From positions 1 to 64,000 of the forward strand of contig JAIKZQ010000045.1 of NCBI GenBank assembly GCA_024682075.1: a DNA stretch of 64,000 bases, given 5' to 3'. The notes beneath the pieces were generated by a model that worked only from the letters and a program-made list of their open reading frames with translations, had not been told where the DNA came from and did no database searches. This stretch comes from Lachnospiraceae bacterium (lineage in GTDB: Bacteria; Bacillota; Clostridia; Lachnospirales; Lachnospiraceae). Each line of letters begins with the position of its first letter. Position 1 is the stretch's first letter. The position numbers were made by a program, and so were the translations under genes. Shown here in pieces: positions 50,114-57,960 of this stretch.

Positions 50114-50535
50114 AAGAAAAGATCAAACAGTTTCTGATCGAACTGTGCTGTGTATATGCTCTAGTTTCCGTTTTCGGTGCCGTAGTCAATATATTGGCCG
50201 GGACAGAGACCAATAATGCAAATGTTCTGATAATGTTCGCAACATGCGCTATCGCCACGTTTGTGCTTTACCTGCATAATCTGTTCAACAAAGTGAGTCC
50301 TCTTCTCATGATGCTTCTGCAATATATCATAGCCTGCGTTCTTGTGGGACTCATGCTGTTTACGCTCAGCGTGCTGATCGAGCCGATCTCCCCGAGGGGA
50401 TGGTTTGAGTACTATCGTTCTTTCACGATTCCGTATATAATACTTGCAGGGTTCTATTATTACAGAGTATTTAAAGAAACCCGGGAACAGGATAAAATGA
50501 TCAGAGAGATACAGGAGCATTCCCATGATCTTTAA
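50110..50535 (+). CDS. DUF3021-family membrane protein
   Basis: This 141-aa protein has four predicted membrane spans (about 10-30, 38-55, 66-90, 100-122) and a short charged C-terminus. It matches the DUF3021 arrangement, commonly encoded next to a LytTR regulator. It is presumed to control that regulator's activity from the membrane. Start ATG 50110 overlaps the LytTR stop; the end overlaps the histidine phosphatase start. Confidence 0.85.
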   Translation: MKEKIKQFLIELCCVYALVSVFGAVVNILAGTETNNANVLIMFATCAIATFVLYLHNLFNKVSPLLMMLLQYIIACVLVGLMLFTLSVLIEPISPRGWFEYYRSFTIPYIILAGFYYYRVFKETREQDKMIREIQEHSHDL

Positions 50536-51184
50536 CGGAATATGCGAAACAATGACTTCGGATGCCTTGAGACTTCCCGAAAAGGGGAATCTCAAGGTTT
50601 ATATGCGTCATTCGATAAGATACGACAATCCTCCCGACGGGGATTACAGCAAGCTCCTCCTTACGCCCGAAGGCATTGAGATTGCAAACAGGATCGGGCG
50701 CGAGCTGGACAGGCCCATAGGATATACCTATTCAAGTCCCGTGGCGCGCTGCATGCAGACTGTCACGGAAATCTGCAGAGGTGCGGGAATCATGGATCCT
50801 GATATAAAGTCCGATCGCGGACTTGTTCATCTCGAAGGACTGGGACGGGCACAGTCCGAATTCGGAATCGGGTGGTATGATTTCTTTTACGGATTGCAGA
50901 ATAATATGCCGGAACTGACTGCGGGGATTTCCCTGGTCGAGGCTGCACGTCCGATAATCGATACTATTTTCGCTGTTCCAGAGTCTGATGACAGCCTTGA
51001 TGTCATTGTTTCTCACGACAGCCATGTCGTAACCCTTGCAAGCGCGCTGTTTGACTTAAAGACCGGCAGACACGGCGAGAACTGGTGCGGATATACAGAA
51101 GGTCTTTTCTTTTACGGGAATCGCAAGGACTTCACCGCGCTCTGGAGAGGCGAGGAGAGACACTTTGTAAACTGGGAGATCTGA
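50525..51184 (+). CDS. Histidine phosphatase family protein
   Basis: This 219-aa phosphoglycerate-mutase-like enzyme has the catalytic motif MRHSIRYD (RHxxR), an Arg in SSPVARCMQT and the second catalytic His in IVSHDSHVVT. Members remove phosphate from many substrates, so the target here is unknown. The start overlaps the DUF3021 gene by 11 bases and has CAGGAG 7 bases upstream. It is transcribed with the LytTR module, 75 bases ahead of the short guaA. Confidence 0.85.
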   Translation: MIFNGICETMTSDALRLPEKGNLKVYMRHSIRYDNPPDGDYSKLLLTPEGIEIANRIGRELDRPIGYTYSSPVARCMQTVTEICRGAGIMDPDIKSDRGLVHLEGLGRAQSEFGIGWYDFFYGLQNNMPELTAGISLVEAARPIIDTIFAVPESDDSLDVIVSHDSHVVTLASALFDLKTGRHGENWCGYTEGLFFYGNRKDFTALWRGEERHFVNWEI

Positions 51185-51188
51185 AAAC

Positions 51189-51219
51189 CGTCACGGCAAC
51201 GTGACAGTCTTTCATTTTC
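51189..51219 (+). terminator. Weak hairpin after the histidine phosphatase gene
   Basis: GTCAC (51190-51194) pairs with GTGAC (51201-51205) and is followed by a broken T-rich run. It may only partly end transcripts before the short guaA. Confidence 0.45.
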
Positions 51220-51259
51220 AAAACGGTACTGAAAAACAATTCATTTACAGGAGGAACAG

Positions 51260-52273
51260 ATGAGCGACGCAAGAACAGAGTATTACGAGAATTCCGAAAA
51301 TATCCGTCCCGAGTCCATGGAAAGGATCACTACCAAAGAACTTGCGGATAAATTCATTGAAGAGCAGATAGAAAAGCTCCGTGCACAGATTGGCGACGGA
51401 AAGGTGCTCCTGGCACTCTCCGGCGGAGTCGATTCATCCGTTGTTGCCGCACTTCTCATCAAGGCAATCGGAAAGCAGCTTACCTGCATCCATGTAAATC
51501 ACGGTCTCATGCGCAAGGGCGAGAGCCAGATGGTCATTGACGTATTTGAAAAGCAGCTCGGTGCAAACCTCATCTATATTGACGCAACCGACAGATTCCT
51601 TGATCTTCTTGCAGGTGCGAGCGATCCCGAGCAGAAGAGAAAGATAATAGGCGGAGAGTTCATCAAGGTATTTGATGAAGAGGCTGCCAAGTTGGAAGGC
51701 GTCGGATTTCTCGGACAGGGAACCATTTATCCCGACATCCTTGAGAGCAAGGACGGAATCAAGGCTCATCACAATGTCGGCGGACTTCCCGAAGATGTCA
51801 AGATGGAGCTCGTTGAGCCTCTTAAGCTCCTGTTCAAGGACGAAGTAAGAGTTGTGGGTTCCGCACTCGGACTTCCCGACGAGATGGTAAACCGTCAGCC
51901 GTTCCCGGGTCCCGGGCTCGGAGTCCGCTGCACAGGCGCAATCACAAGGGACAGGCTCGAAGCTCTCAGAGAATCCGATGCGATCCTTCGCGAAGAGTTC
52001 ACAAATGCAGGCCTTAACAAGAAAGTATGGCAGTACTTCACCGTTGTGCCTGACATGAAGGCAACCGGCGTCAAGGACGGAGTCAGGGCGTTTGAGTGGG
52101 TGTGCATCATCCGCGCGGTCAATACCAAGGATGCGATGAGCGCAACCATAGAGCGCATAGACTGGGAACTCCTCGAGAAAATCTCATACCGCATCACACA
52201 TGAGGTTCCCGGCATCACCCGCTGTCTCTATGATGTCACGACCAAGCCCACTGCCACGATAGAATTCGAATAA
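51260..52273 (+). CDS. guaA: GMP synthase ATP-pyrophosphatase subunit (no glutaminase)
   Basis: This 337-aa protein holds only the synthetase half of GMP synthase: P-loop [13 protein letters not shown] (about 52-64), [24 protein letters not shown], the FPGPGLGVR block and the dimerisation end TRCLYDVTTKPTATIEFE. The whole N-terminal glutaminase is absent. It starts with about 40 residues of new sequence. It may use free ammonia, borrow a glutaminase encoded elsewhere as archaeal enzymes do, or act on another substrate. It differs clearly in sequence from the full-length guaA at 29267. The ATG has AGGAGG upstream. Confidence 0.9.
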   Translation: MSDARTEYYENSENIRPESMERITTKELADKFIEEQIEKLRAQIGDGKVLLALSGGVDSSVVAALLIKAIGKQLTCIHVNHGLMRKGESQMVIDVFEKQLGANLIYIDATDRFLDLLAGASDPEQKRKIIGGEFIKVFDEEAAKLEGVGFLGQGTIYPDILESKDGIKAHHNVGGLPEDVKMELVEPLKLLFKDEVRVVGSALGLPDEMVNRQPFPGPGLGVRCTGAITRDRLEALRESDAILREEFTNAGLNKKVWQYFTVVPDMKATGVKDGVRAFEWVCIIRAVNTKDAMSATIERIDWELLEKISYRITHEVPGITRCLYDVTTKPTATIEFE

Positions 52274-52292
52274 AGTCAGGATAAAGAATACG

Positions 52293-52326
52293 AAAGCCCC
52301 GGTGCTGCCAGCACTCGGGGCTTTTG
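52293..52326. terminator. Bidirectional terminator
   Basis: AAAGCCCCG (52293-52301) pairs with CGGGGCTTT (52316-52324), with TGC/GCA extending inside. There are short A and T flanks on both sides; it serves the short guaA and the convergent zinc-ribbon gene. Confidence 0.8.
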
Positions 52327-52356
52327 AGTATATATGGATATGTTGCTGTGGATAGA

Positions 52357-53538
52357 TCAGATCCTGGCACCGCCACAGTTCGGACAGAATCTTGTAGTGT
52401 TGACGCTTCCGCAAGTGCATGTCCATGAGCTGCCTGTTGCAGTGGCTGCATCGGCGTTGCCCTGAGTAGGTGTTTGTAATACGAATCCTGCGACTGTAGC
52501 CTTCTGCTGTGCGGCCATCGCGGCGAGATTCATTCCCCCGAACGGGCCCCATGCTGTTGCAGTGGCCATTTCCATCGGCATAGCCATTTTAGGAGGAGCA
52601 CTTTCCTGAATGAGTCCAGCTTTTTCCGTTGCCTCGGCGATAAGGTCTGAGATGCGGCCGTAAACTTCCCTGCCACCAAGCCTGCACACGGCATCGCCTA
52701 TTGAGCATCTTACTTTTGATATTCCCGTCACAAGTGTATCGTCATAATAGATTGTTATATCGCATGAGGGTGGGAAATAATCCATCATCCCGTCATTTCT
52801 GCAGAACTTCTCGGGATCTATCGCAACATAAGTCCATACGGGAAGGTTCTCTTCATCTGATATGGCCTGAAGCCTGTCCATTATATCCGAATCTGTCTCC
52901 GCGCTCTTTATCTGCTCCGGCTCGTTTCCGCGCTGCTCTCTGCGCGTCACTTTTATTATCCCGGGACCTGCCGCTTCTATGGTCACATCGATCGTGAGAT
53001 TGCTGAATGCCATCATGCCTGTCGAGAAATAATGTGATTCGATACGACAGATGGGGCCGTGTTCTTCGTGTATTTTTTTGCATTCGGATAATTTCGGATA
53101 AACCGTTTCCGCTGAGAGCAGGTTTTCTTCCTTCAGGGAATCAAGGATAAGTCTGCGCAGTGTCATTCCGGCTTCTCTGCTTGTTTCATCCGGGGTCTCT
53201 CTGAAAGTGACAAGCTCTTCGCAGTCGTCCGAAAATCTGATGAAGAGCAGATTTATCGTGCCACCTCGATCTTCGTCTATGACTTTGGGAAGAGCTGAAG
53301 GCTTTCCTGGCCATCCTGTAATGTCATATTGTTCGAAAACGGATCTGACCTGATCCGCTAATTCCGCAGATGCGGAGTATTTTTTGACAGAGGAATCATG
53401 GATGTCTCTTTCGGATTCGGTAATGACGATATCATCACCCGCAAACGGAATTTCAATATCCTTCGTATGAATAAACGATGATAGGATATTTATGATCCTG
53501 AAATTGATCGAAACTATGTCATTGATGCTATGTTCCAT
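52357..53538 (-). CDS. Hypothetical protein with C-terminal zinc ribbon
   Basis: This 393-aa protein ends in a rubredoxin-type zinc ribbon (WTCTCGSVNTTRFCPNCGG; CxC...CxxC). Before it is an Ala/Met/Gln-rich linker (about 315-370). The N-terminal 300 residues are mixed alpha/beta with no named domain; a stretch from about 60 to 180 is rich in acidic residues. No membrane span or signal peptide is present. Zinc ribbons at the C-terminus often tie a protein to a partner or to nucleic acid. It is a single gene with its promoter region holding direct repeats and a dispersed-repeat fragment. Confidence 0.75.
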   Translation of the reverse strand: MEHSINDIVSINFRIINILSSFIHTKDIEIPFAGDDIVITESERDIHDSSVKKYSASAELADQVRSVFEQYDITGWPGKPSALPKVIDEDRGGTINLLFIRFSDDCEELVTFRETPDETSREAGMTLRRLILDSLKEENLLSAETVYPKLSECKKIHEEHGPICRIESHYFSTGMMAFSNLTIDVTIEAAGPGIIKVTRREQRGNEPEQIKSAETDSDIMDRLQAISDEENLPVWTYVAIDPEKFCRNDGMMDYFPPSCDITIYYDDTLVTGISKVRCSIGDAVCRLGGREVYGRISDLIAEATEKAGLIQESAPPKMAMPMEMATATAWGPFGGMNLAAMAAQQKATVAGFVLQTPTQGNADAATATGSSWTCTCGSVNTTRFCPNCGGARI

Positions 53539-53580
53539 GATTACTTGTTCTCCGTATGATCGAATCTTCCGAGTGGCATG

Positions 53581-53610
53581 ACCGGGTGATTTACCATGGC
53601 CACCGGGTGA
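53581..53610 (-). repeat. Perfect 9-bp direct repeats, 21 bp apart
   Basis: ACCGGGTGA occurs at 53581-53589 and again at 53602-53610. The 9+12+9 layout is the same as at 48579. It lies 43 bases upstream of the zinc-ribbon gene (minus) and may be an operator, or it may be part of the adjoining degenerate repeat. Confidence 0.4.
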
Positions 53611-53630
53611 ACGCAGGAACCGTCCCCTCG
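53608..53630. repeat. Degenerate copy of the GGGGACGGTTCC element
   Basis: GTGAACGCAGGAACCGTCCC... matches one arm of the inverted repeat at 35601-35623 at most of 23 positions. CGTTCACGG follows but the hairpin is mostly lost. Confidence 0.7.
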
Positions 53631-53700
53631 TTCACGGTGTAGATCTTATCTCTTCCATGGCAAGATCCCTGGGGCAGGTGCTCTCATTTATCGGCACCGC

Positions 53701-54362
53701 TTACCAGGTATAGCTGTCGATGCAGTTTTCATCGGTATCCACCATTATGTCGAATCGTCCGATCTGATCCGTTCCGGTTCCGGCCTGAACGATCGGGATG
53801 CCGTTCACTACCACGGGCTCTTCCAGGAATGTATGGGAATGTCCGCCTATGATCACATCGACTCCCGATGCGGCATCCTCGAGAGTGATGAATGTTCCCA
53901 GCATCTGATCGCTCTTGCACTGCATGAGAGCGACTTCGGTGATGATGCCTATGAACAGAATCTTCATGCCGTCTATCTCGATTATGTGATACGGCTCGAA
54001 CAGACGGGCGTTGTTGGTCTTGATGTGCAGGTTGGCATTTATGATGGGAACTCAGCACATTTTTCAAGGAACAAAAGATGAGCAATCCCGTAATCAACCT
54101 CATGATTTCCTACCGTCACGATGTCGGGACCGAGCATATTCATGATCTGGATTGTGGAAAGGCCTCTGTATTCGGAGTCGATGACGGATCCTCGGAACAT
54201 GTCGCCCGCGATCGTATAGATGACATTATCCTCTTCCTGTCTGACCTTCTTGATATAGCCGGACAGAAGAGAGACTCCACCGACAAGGTCCTCATCCACC
54301 TGTTCTGCAAGAAAGTCTCCGTGCATGTCATTGGAATGAAGCAGAGTAGCATCATTATTCAT
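53701..54362 (-). pseudogene. Decayed tandem copy of the 5'-nucleotidase-like gene
   Basis: The protein is closely similar to the N-terminal part of the intact neighbour (54368-55864). Three lesions are visible: a one-base loss in a run of Cs near 54039 that shifts the frame (EFP then stop, while the other frame continues IINANLHIKTN), an in-frame deletion of about 39 residues (EDAA joined to GVDVIIGGHSH), and a stop after SYTW that removes the whole C-terminal 5'-nucleotidase domain. It lies 5 bases downstream of the intact gene, in the same direction. No function is expected. Confidence 0.85.
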
Positions 54363-54367
54363 TTCGT

Positions 54368-55864
54368 TTATATCCCGCTCTCGATAAGGGCCTGCTTTGC
54401 TTCATCGGTAAGATGAAGGACAAGCCTTCCCTGTACTTTTGAGTTCAAATGCTGTTTGGATCTCAGCATCTCCTCAAGAACATCCACACATGAGGTGGCA
54501 AGTGCGCGGTGCTTGTGATTTTTCTCTATTTCTTCGAGCTCCAGGTCAAACGAATCCTTGAGATTCTTCAAGTGATATTCCTGGAGGCCTACCGTATAGA
54601 CCTTGTCATCCTCGATCGGAGCACCGTTATAATCGAACTTCAGGAAGGAATGGGTGACCATGTCATACTCGATCGAAAGTGCTGATGAAACCTGATAAAA
54701 CTCTGTATGATCACCGAAGAATGTTTCATCACGCAGCATTCTCATTATGCCATGTTTGAGCTGTGCACCTGTCCAGTAGGTGAGATTGGCCTGGTCGTCA
54801 AAAGGAAAAGTCTCAAGAAAGCCGCCTTTTGTAACTATAGGGCCAAGTACCTTGGTCCTTATGGAGCCCGATGCCAGAAGGAAGATGTCTGTTCCGAGAG
54901 CTTCTGCCATGATGTCTGCAAAAAGATCTCCGAGTTCGGTTTCCATATATCTGGACGGATGGGTCAGTTCCCTGACAAAGCCTGTAAGGATCTGTCCGTA
55001 TTTTTCGTCCGTCGTGTTTTTATAATCATTGATAATCGTTTCGAGAGGGATATCTCTGGGACAGTTTTCTGAATTGATGGGGACCGAGGACCATGTATAA
55101 CTGTCGATGCAGTTATTGTCCGTATCGATCATTATGTCAAACCGTCCGATCTGATCTGTTCCGGTTCCCGCCTGCACAATAGGTATTCCGTTAACAACCT
55201 CGGGCTGATCCATAAAGGTGTGTGAGTGGCCGCCTATTATCAGGTCGACTCCCCACGCGGGGTCGAGAAGTGCAGCAAGCTTCTGGTCCTCTTCAAATCC
55301 GATGTGAGTGAGCAGAACGGTAAGGTCGATGTCGATGGAGTTATAGCTGTTGCAGATCTTTCCGACTTCTCTTGCGGCATCTTCGACGTTTATTATCGTT
55401 CCTATCAGCCCGTCTTTTCTGCATTCGTTCAGGACCATTTCGGTAAGAATGCCGATGAAAAGGATCTTCATTCCATCCACTTCCAGTATGCGGCAGGGGG
55501 AGAAGAGCCTTTCATGATTGGTCTTTATATACATGTTTGCATTGATGATGGGGAATTTAGCACATTTTTCCAGGAAAAGAAGATGTGAAATGCCGTAATC
55601 AACTTCATGATTTCCGAGGGTGACGATATCCGGAGCCAGCATGTTCATGATCTGGATCGTTGAAAGGCCATGGTATTCCGAGTCGATTATGGAACCTCTG
55701 AACATATCGCCTGCGATCGCATAGATCACATTTTCCTCTTCCCGGCGAACCTTGTTCACATAACCGGAAAGCATTGATACTCCGCCGACAAGAGCTTCAT
55801 CTATCTGCTCTGCCAGAAAGTCCCCGTGCATGTCGTTTGAGTGTAAAAGAGTCAGTTTTTTCAT
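54368..55864 (-). CDS. 5'-nucleotidase/metallophosphoesterase
   Basis: This 498-aa protein has an N-terminal calcineurin-like metallophosphatase (about 1-260; HSNDMHGD, GDMFRGS, GNHEVDYG, LLTHIGFEEDQ, GGHSHTF) and a C-terminal 5'-nucleotidase domain (about 290-480; ETELGDLFADIMAEALGTDI, FPFDDQANL, VGLQEYHLKNL). All metal ligands are present. There is no signal peptide, whereas most members are exported, so it may act in the cytoplasm on nucleotides or UDP-sugars. The ATG has GAGGGA upstream. A broken copy follows directly. Confidence 0.9.
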   Translation of the reverse strand: MKKLTLLHSNDMHGDFLAEQIDEALVGGVSMLSGYVNKVRREEENVIYAIAGDMFRGSIIDSEYHGLSTIQIMNMLAPDIVTLGNHEVDYGISHLLFLEKCAKFPIINANMYIKTNHERLFSPCRILEVDGMKILFIGILTEMVLNECRKDGLIGTIINVEDAAREVGKICNSYNSIDIDLTVLLTHIGFEEDQKLAALLDPAWGVDLIIGGHSHTFMDQPEVVNGIPIVQAGTGTDQIGRFDIMIDTDNNCIDSYTWSSVPINSENCPRDIPLETIINDYKNTTDEKYGQILTGFVRELTHPSRYMETELGDLFADIMAEALGTDIFLLASGSIRTKVLGPIVTKGGFLETFPFDDQANLTYWTGAQLKHGIMRMLRDETFFGDHTEFYQVSSALSIEYDMVTHSFLKFDYNGAPIEDDKVYTVGLQEYHLKNLKDSFDLELEEIEKNHKHRALATSCVDVLEEMLRSKQHLNSKVQGRLVLHLTDEAKQALIESGI

Positions 55865-56088
55865 ATTCCCTCACAAAGTGTAGATTAAAATACCTACCCA
55901 ACTGTAATGATAGAGCATTTGGGCCGAAAATCATAGATGTACTTAAGTGCAAAGCACATCTTCATGACATTCCGCATCCCGTTGCGGAGCGGACCGTTTA
56001 TTAAACCACCGGTTTATTTCACAAAACCGGTATTTATGTTACTATTATGCGAAATATATCCGAAACGCAGCAGATGAGGGAAGTTCTT
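55865..56088. other. Divergent intergenic region with palindrome
   Basis: The region separates the nucleotidase and ABC exporter genes. CCGGTTTatttcacAAAACCGG (around 56018-56040) is an inverted repeat next to the likely ABC promoter, a plausible operator. TATTTAT and TACTAT near 56031-56044 are candidate -10 boxes; no clear -35. Confidence 0.4.
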
Positions 56089-57960
56089 ATGAGGGAAAAG
56101 AAAAAAAGGGAGATCACGCGCACCAGAGCCGTGCTTAATAATCTCTATGCACTGAAGCTCGTATCAGGGATCTGCCGGAAGTTTGTGGTCCACAAGGCCA
56201 TAAACAGATTCCTGGGATATTTTGAATGGCTCTTTTACAGTGCATTCTTCATGCGTTATGTCATCAATTCACTTGAGACTGGCGATTCGTTCGGGCACAT
56301 CATGATCTTCATAGTGATAGTGACCGTGGTTTTCGGCGGCATGAGCCTTTACAACAGCATACTTGAGGGAAACGTCAATCCCGTATGTGCGGCCGTGATA
56401 AATAAAGGGCTGTATCTGAAACTGTTCCGGAAATCGAGAAACGTTGAACTCGAGTGTTTCGAGAACAGTGAATTCTATGATAAATACACTCTTGCAATGG
56501 AAAAAGCCGATGAAAGGCTGATCGCGACCGTTGAGGTCGTGTTTGGCGTATTCTTCGGTGCCATAGCAAGCGTATGCTCTTTCGTTTTCATGTACAGGGT
56601 CGATAAGATCTCTGTTCTGTTCATCATTTTCCCCGTGATCGGAAATTTCATATTCGGAAGGAAGAATTCCCAGATCGATTATGTGAGGAACAAGGAAATG
56701 GTCCCCCATAACCGCAGGATCGCATATATCAACAGGGTGATGTATCTTCCGGAATACGCCAAGGAGATCAGGCTCACAAAGGTATTCTCTCTCATGAAAA
56801 AGCAGTACAGGGAAGCCATTAAGGGGCTTGCGGATGTGGCCCGCAAGTATTCGGCGATCTCGGTGGTCATTCACTGGTTCTATGTAATGTGCACGTTCAC
56901 ATTCATTTTCGAGGGTCTGCTGATATACGGAGCTTACAGGACGCTGGTAAGCGGCACTATGAGCCTCGCGCAGCTTGCCGTCATCACGAGCATGATGGTC
57001 TCCACAACATGGATCCTGATAGGGTTTACGAATTCACTCACCGATCTTTTCAAGAACGGTCTGTTTGTCGAATATCTGAGATCATTTCTGGAATATAAGG
57101 AAAAGATCCCCGAAGATCATCAGGGCGCAGATCCGGGAGAGAAGATAGAATCAATAGAATTCCGTGATGTTTCCTTTTCTTATAAGGACAAGGAAGTTCT
57201 GTCGCATCTGAACATGGAATTCCGCGGCGGGAAGACCTATGCCCTGGTCGGACATAACGGTGCCGGAAAGACCACTCTGATAAAGCTTTTGCTGAGATTC
57301 TACGATCCGACGGAAGGTGAGATCCTGTTAAACGGACGGAACATAAAGGAATACGACCTGCAAAAATACAGGGCGCTCTTTGCCACGGCATTTCAGGATC
57401 ACAGGATGTTTTCAATGTCTGTCCTTGATAATGTCGTGATGGGAGAAAACATCCCCGAAGACGAGAAGGAAGAAAAAGTCATAAGTGCGCTGAAACTGTC
57501 GGGAGCATATGACAAGGTCATGACTCTTCCGAAGGGGATACACACTACACTGACACATGAATTCGACGATGAAGGAGCCGTTCTGTCCGGTGGCGAGTTC
57601 CAGAAGATCGTTGTCGCAAGGGCTTTTGTAAAGGAGTGTCCTTTCAAGATCTTCGATGAGCCCAGCAGTGCACTCGATCCGATCGCGGAATCACAGCTTT
57701 TTGACAATATATACGATTCATGCAGGGAGAACACGCTGGTATTCATTTCACACAGGCTTTCGTCCGTGCAGAATGCCGATTGGGTATATCTTCTTTCGGA
57801 CGGAACCGTGAAGGAAGAAGGAGACCATCACAGACTCATGGAAATGGGCGGTCTCTATGCCGACATGTATACCAAGCAGGCGAAGAATTACCTTGCTCTC
57901 AGTGACGGCGCCGGCGGCGGGGATGAAGAGCAGTATGAGGAAGGGGGTGTCATGGCATGA
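56089..57960 (+). CDS. ABC exporter half-transporter A
   Basis: This 623-aa half-transporter has six membrane spans (about 25-325) and an ATPase domain (about 365-590). Walker A GHNGAGKTT, signature LSGGEFQKIVVARA and Walker B FKIFDEPSSALDP are present, and the H-loop is ISHRLS. The start was placed at ATG 56089, with GAGGG 8 bases upstream; ATG 56047 and 56074 are possible but lack a site. The end overlaps the second half-transporter by 4 bases. Together they form a heterodimeric exporter of the lipid/peptide type; no peptide or maturation gene is nearby, so the cargo is unknown. Confidence 0.9.
   Translation: MREKKKREITRTRAVLNNLYALKLVSGICRKFVVHKAINRFLGYFEWLFYSAFFMRYVINSLETGDSFGHIMIFIVIVTVVFGGMSLYNSILEGNVNPVCAAVINKGLYLKLFRKSRNVELECFENSEFYDKYTLAMEKADERLIATVEVVFGVFFGAIASVCSFVFMYRVDKISVLFIIFPVIGNFIFGRKNSQIDYVRNKEMVPHNRRIAYINRVMYLPEYAKEIRLTKVFSLMKKQYREAIKGLADVARKYSAISVVIHWFYVMCTFTFIFEGLLIYGAYRTLVSGTMSLAQLAVITSMMVSTTWILIGFTNSLTDLFKNGLFVEYLRSFLEYKEKIPEDHQGADPGEKIESIEFRDVSFSYKDKEVLSHLNMEFRGGKTYALVGHNGAGKTTLIKLLLRFYDPTEGEILLNGRNIKEYDLQKYRALFATAFQDHRMFSMSVLDNVVMGENIPEDEKEEKVISALKLSGAYDKVMTLPKGIHTTLTHEFDDEGAVLSGGEFQKIVVARAFVKECPFKIFDEPSSALDPIAESQLFDNIYDSCRENTLVFISHRLSSVQNADWVYLLSDGTVKEEGDHHRLMEMGGLYADMYTKQAKNYLALSDGAGGGDEEQYEEGGVMA

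Noticed and set aside
56018..56040. Palindrome CCGGTTT/AAAACCGG as a terminator of the nucleotidase gene
   Set aside because: It lies upstream of the nucleotidase start codon, not after its stop, and has no T run; an operator is more likely.
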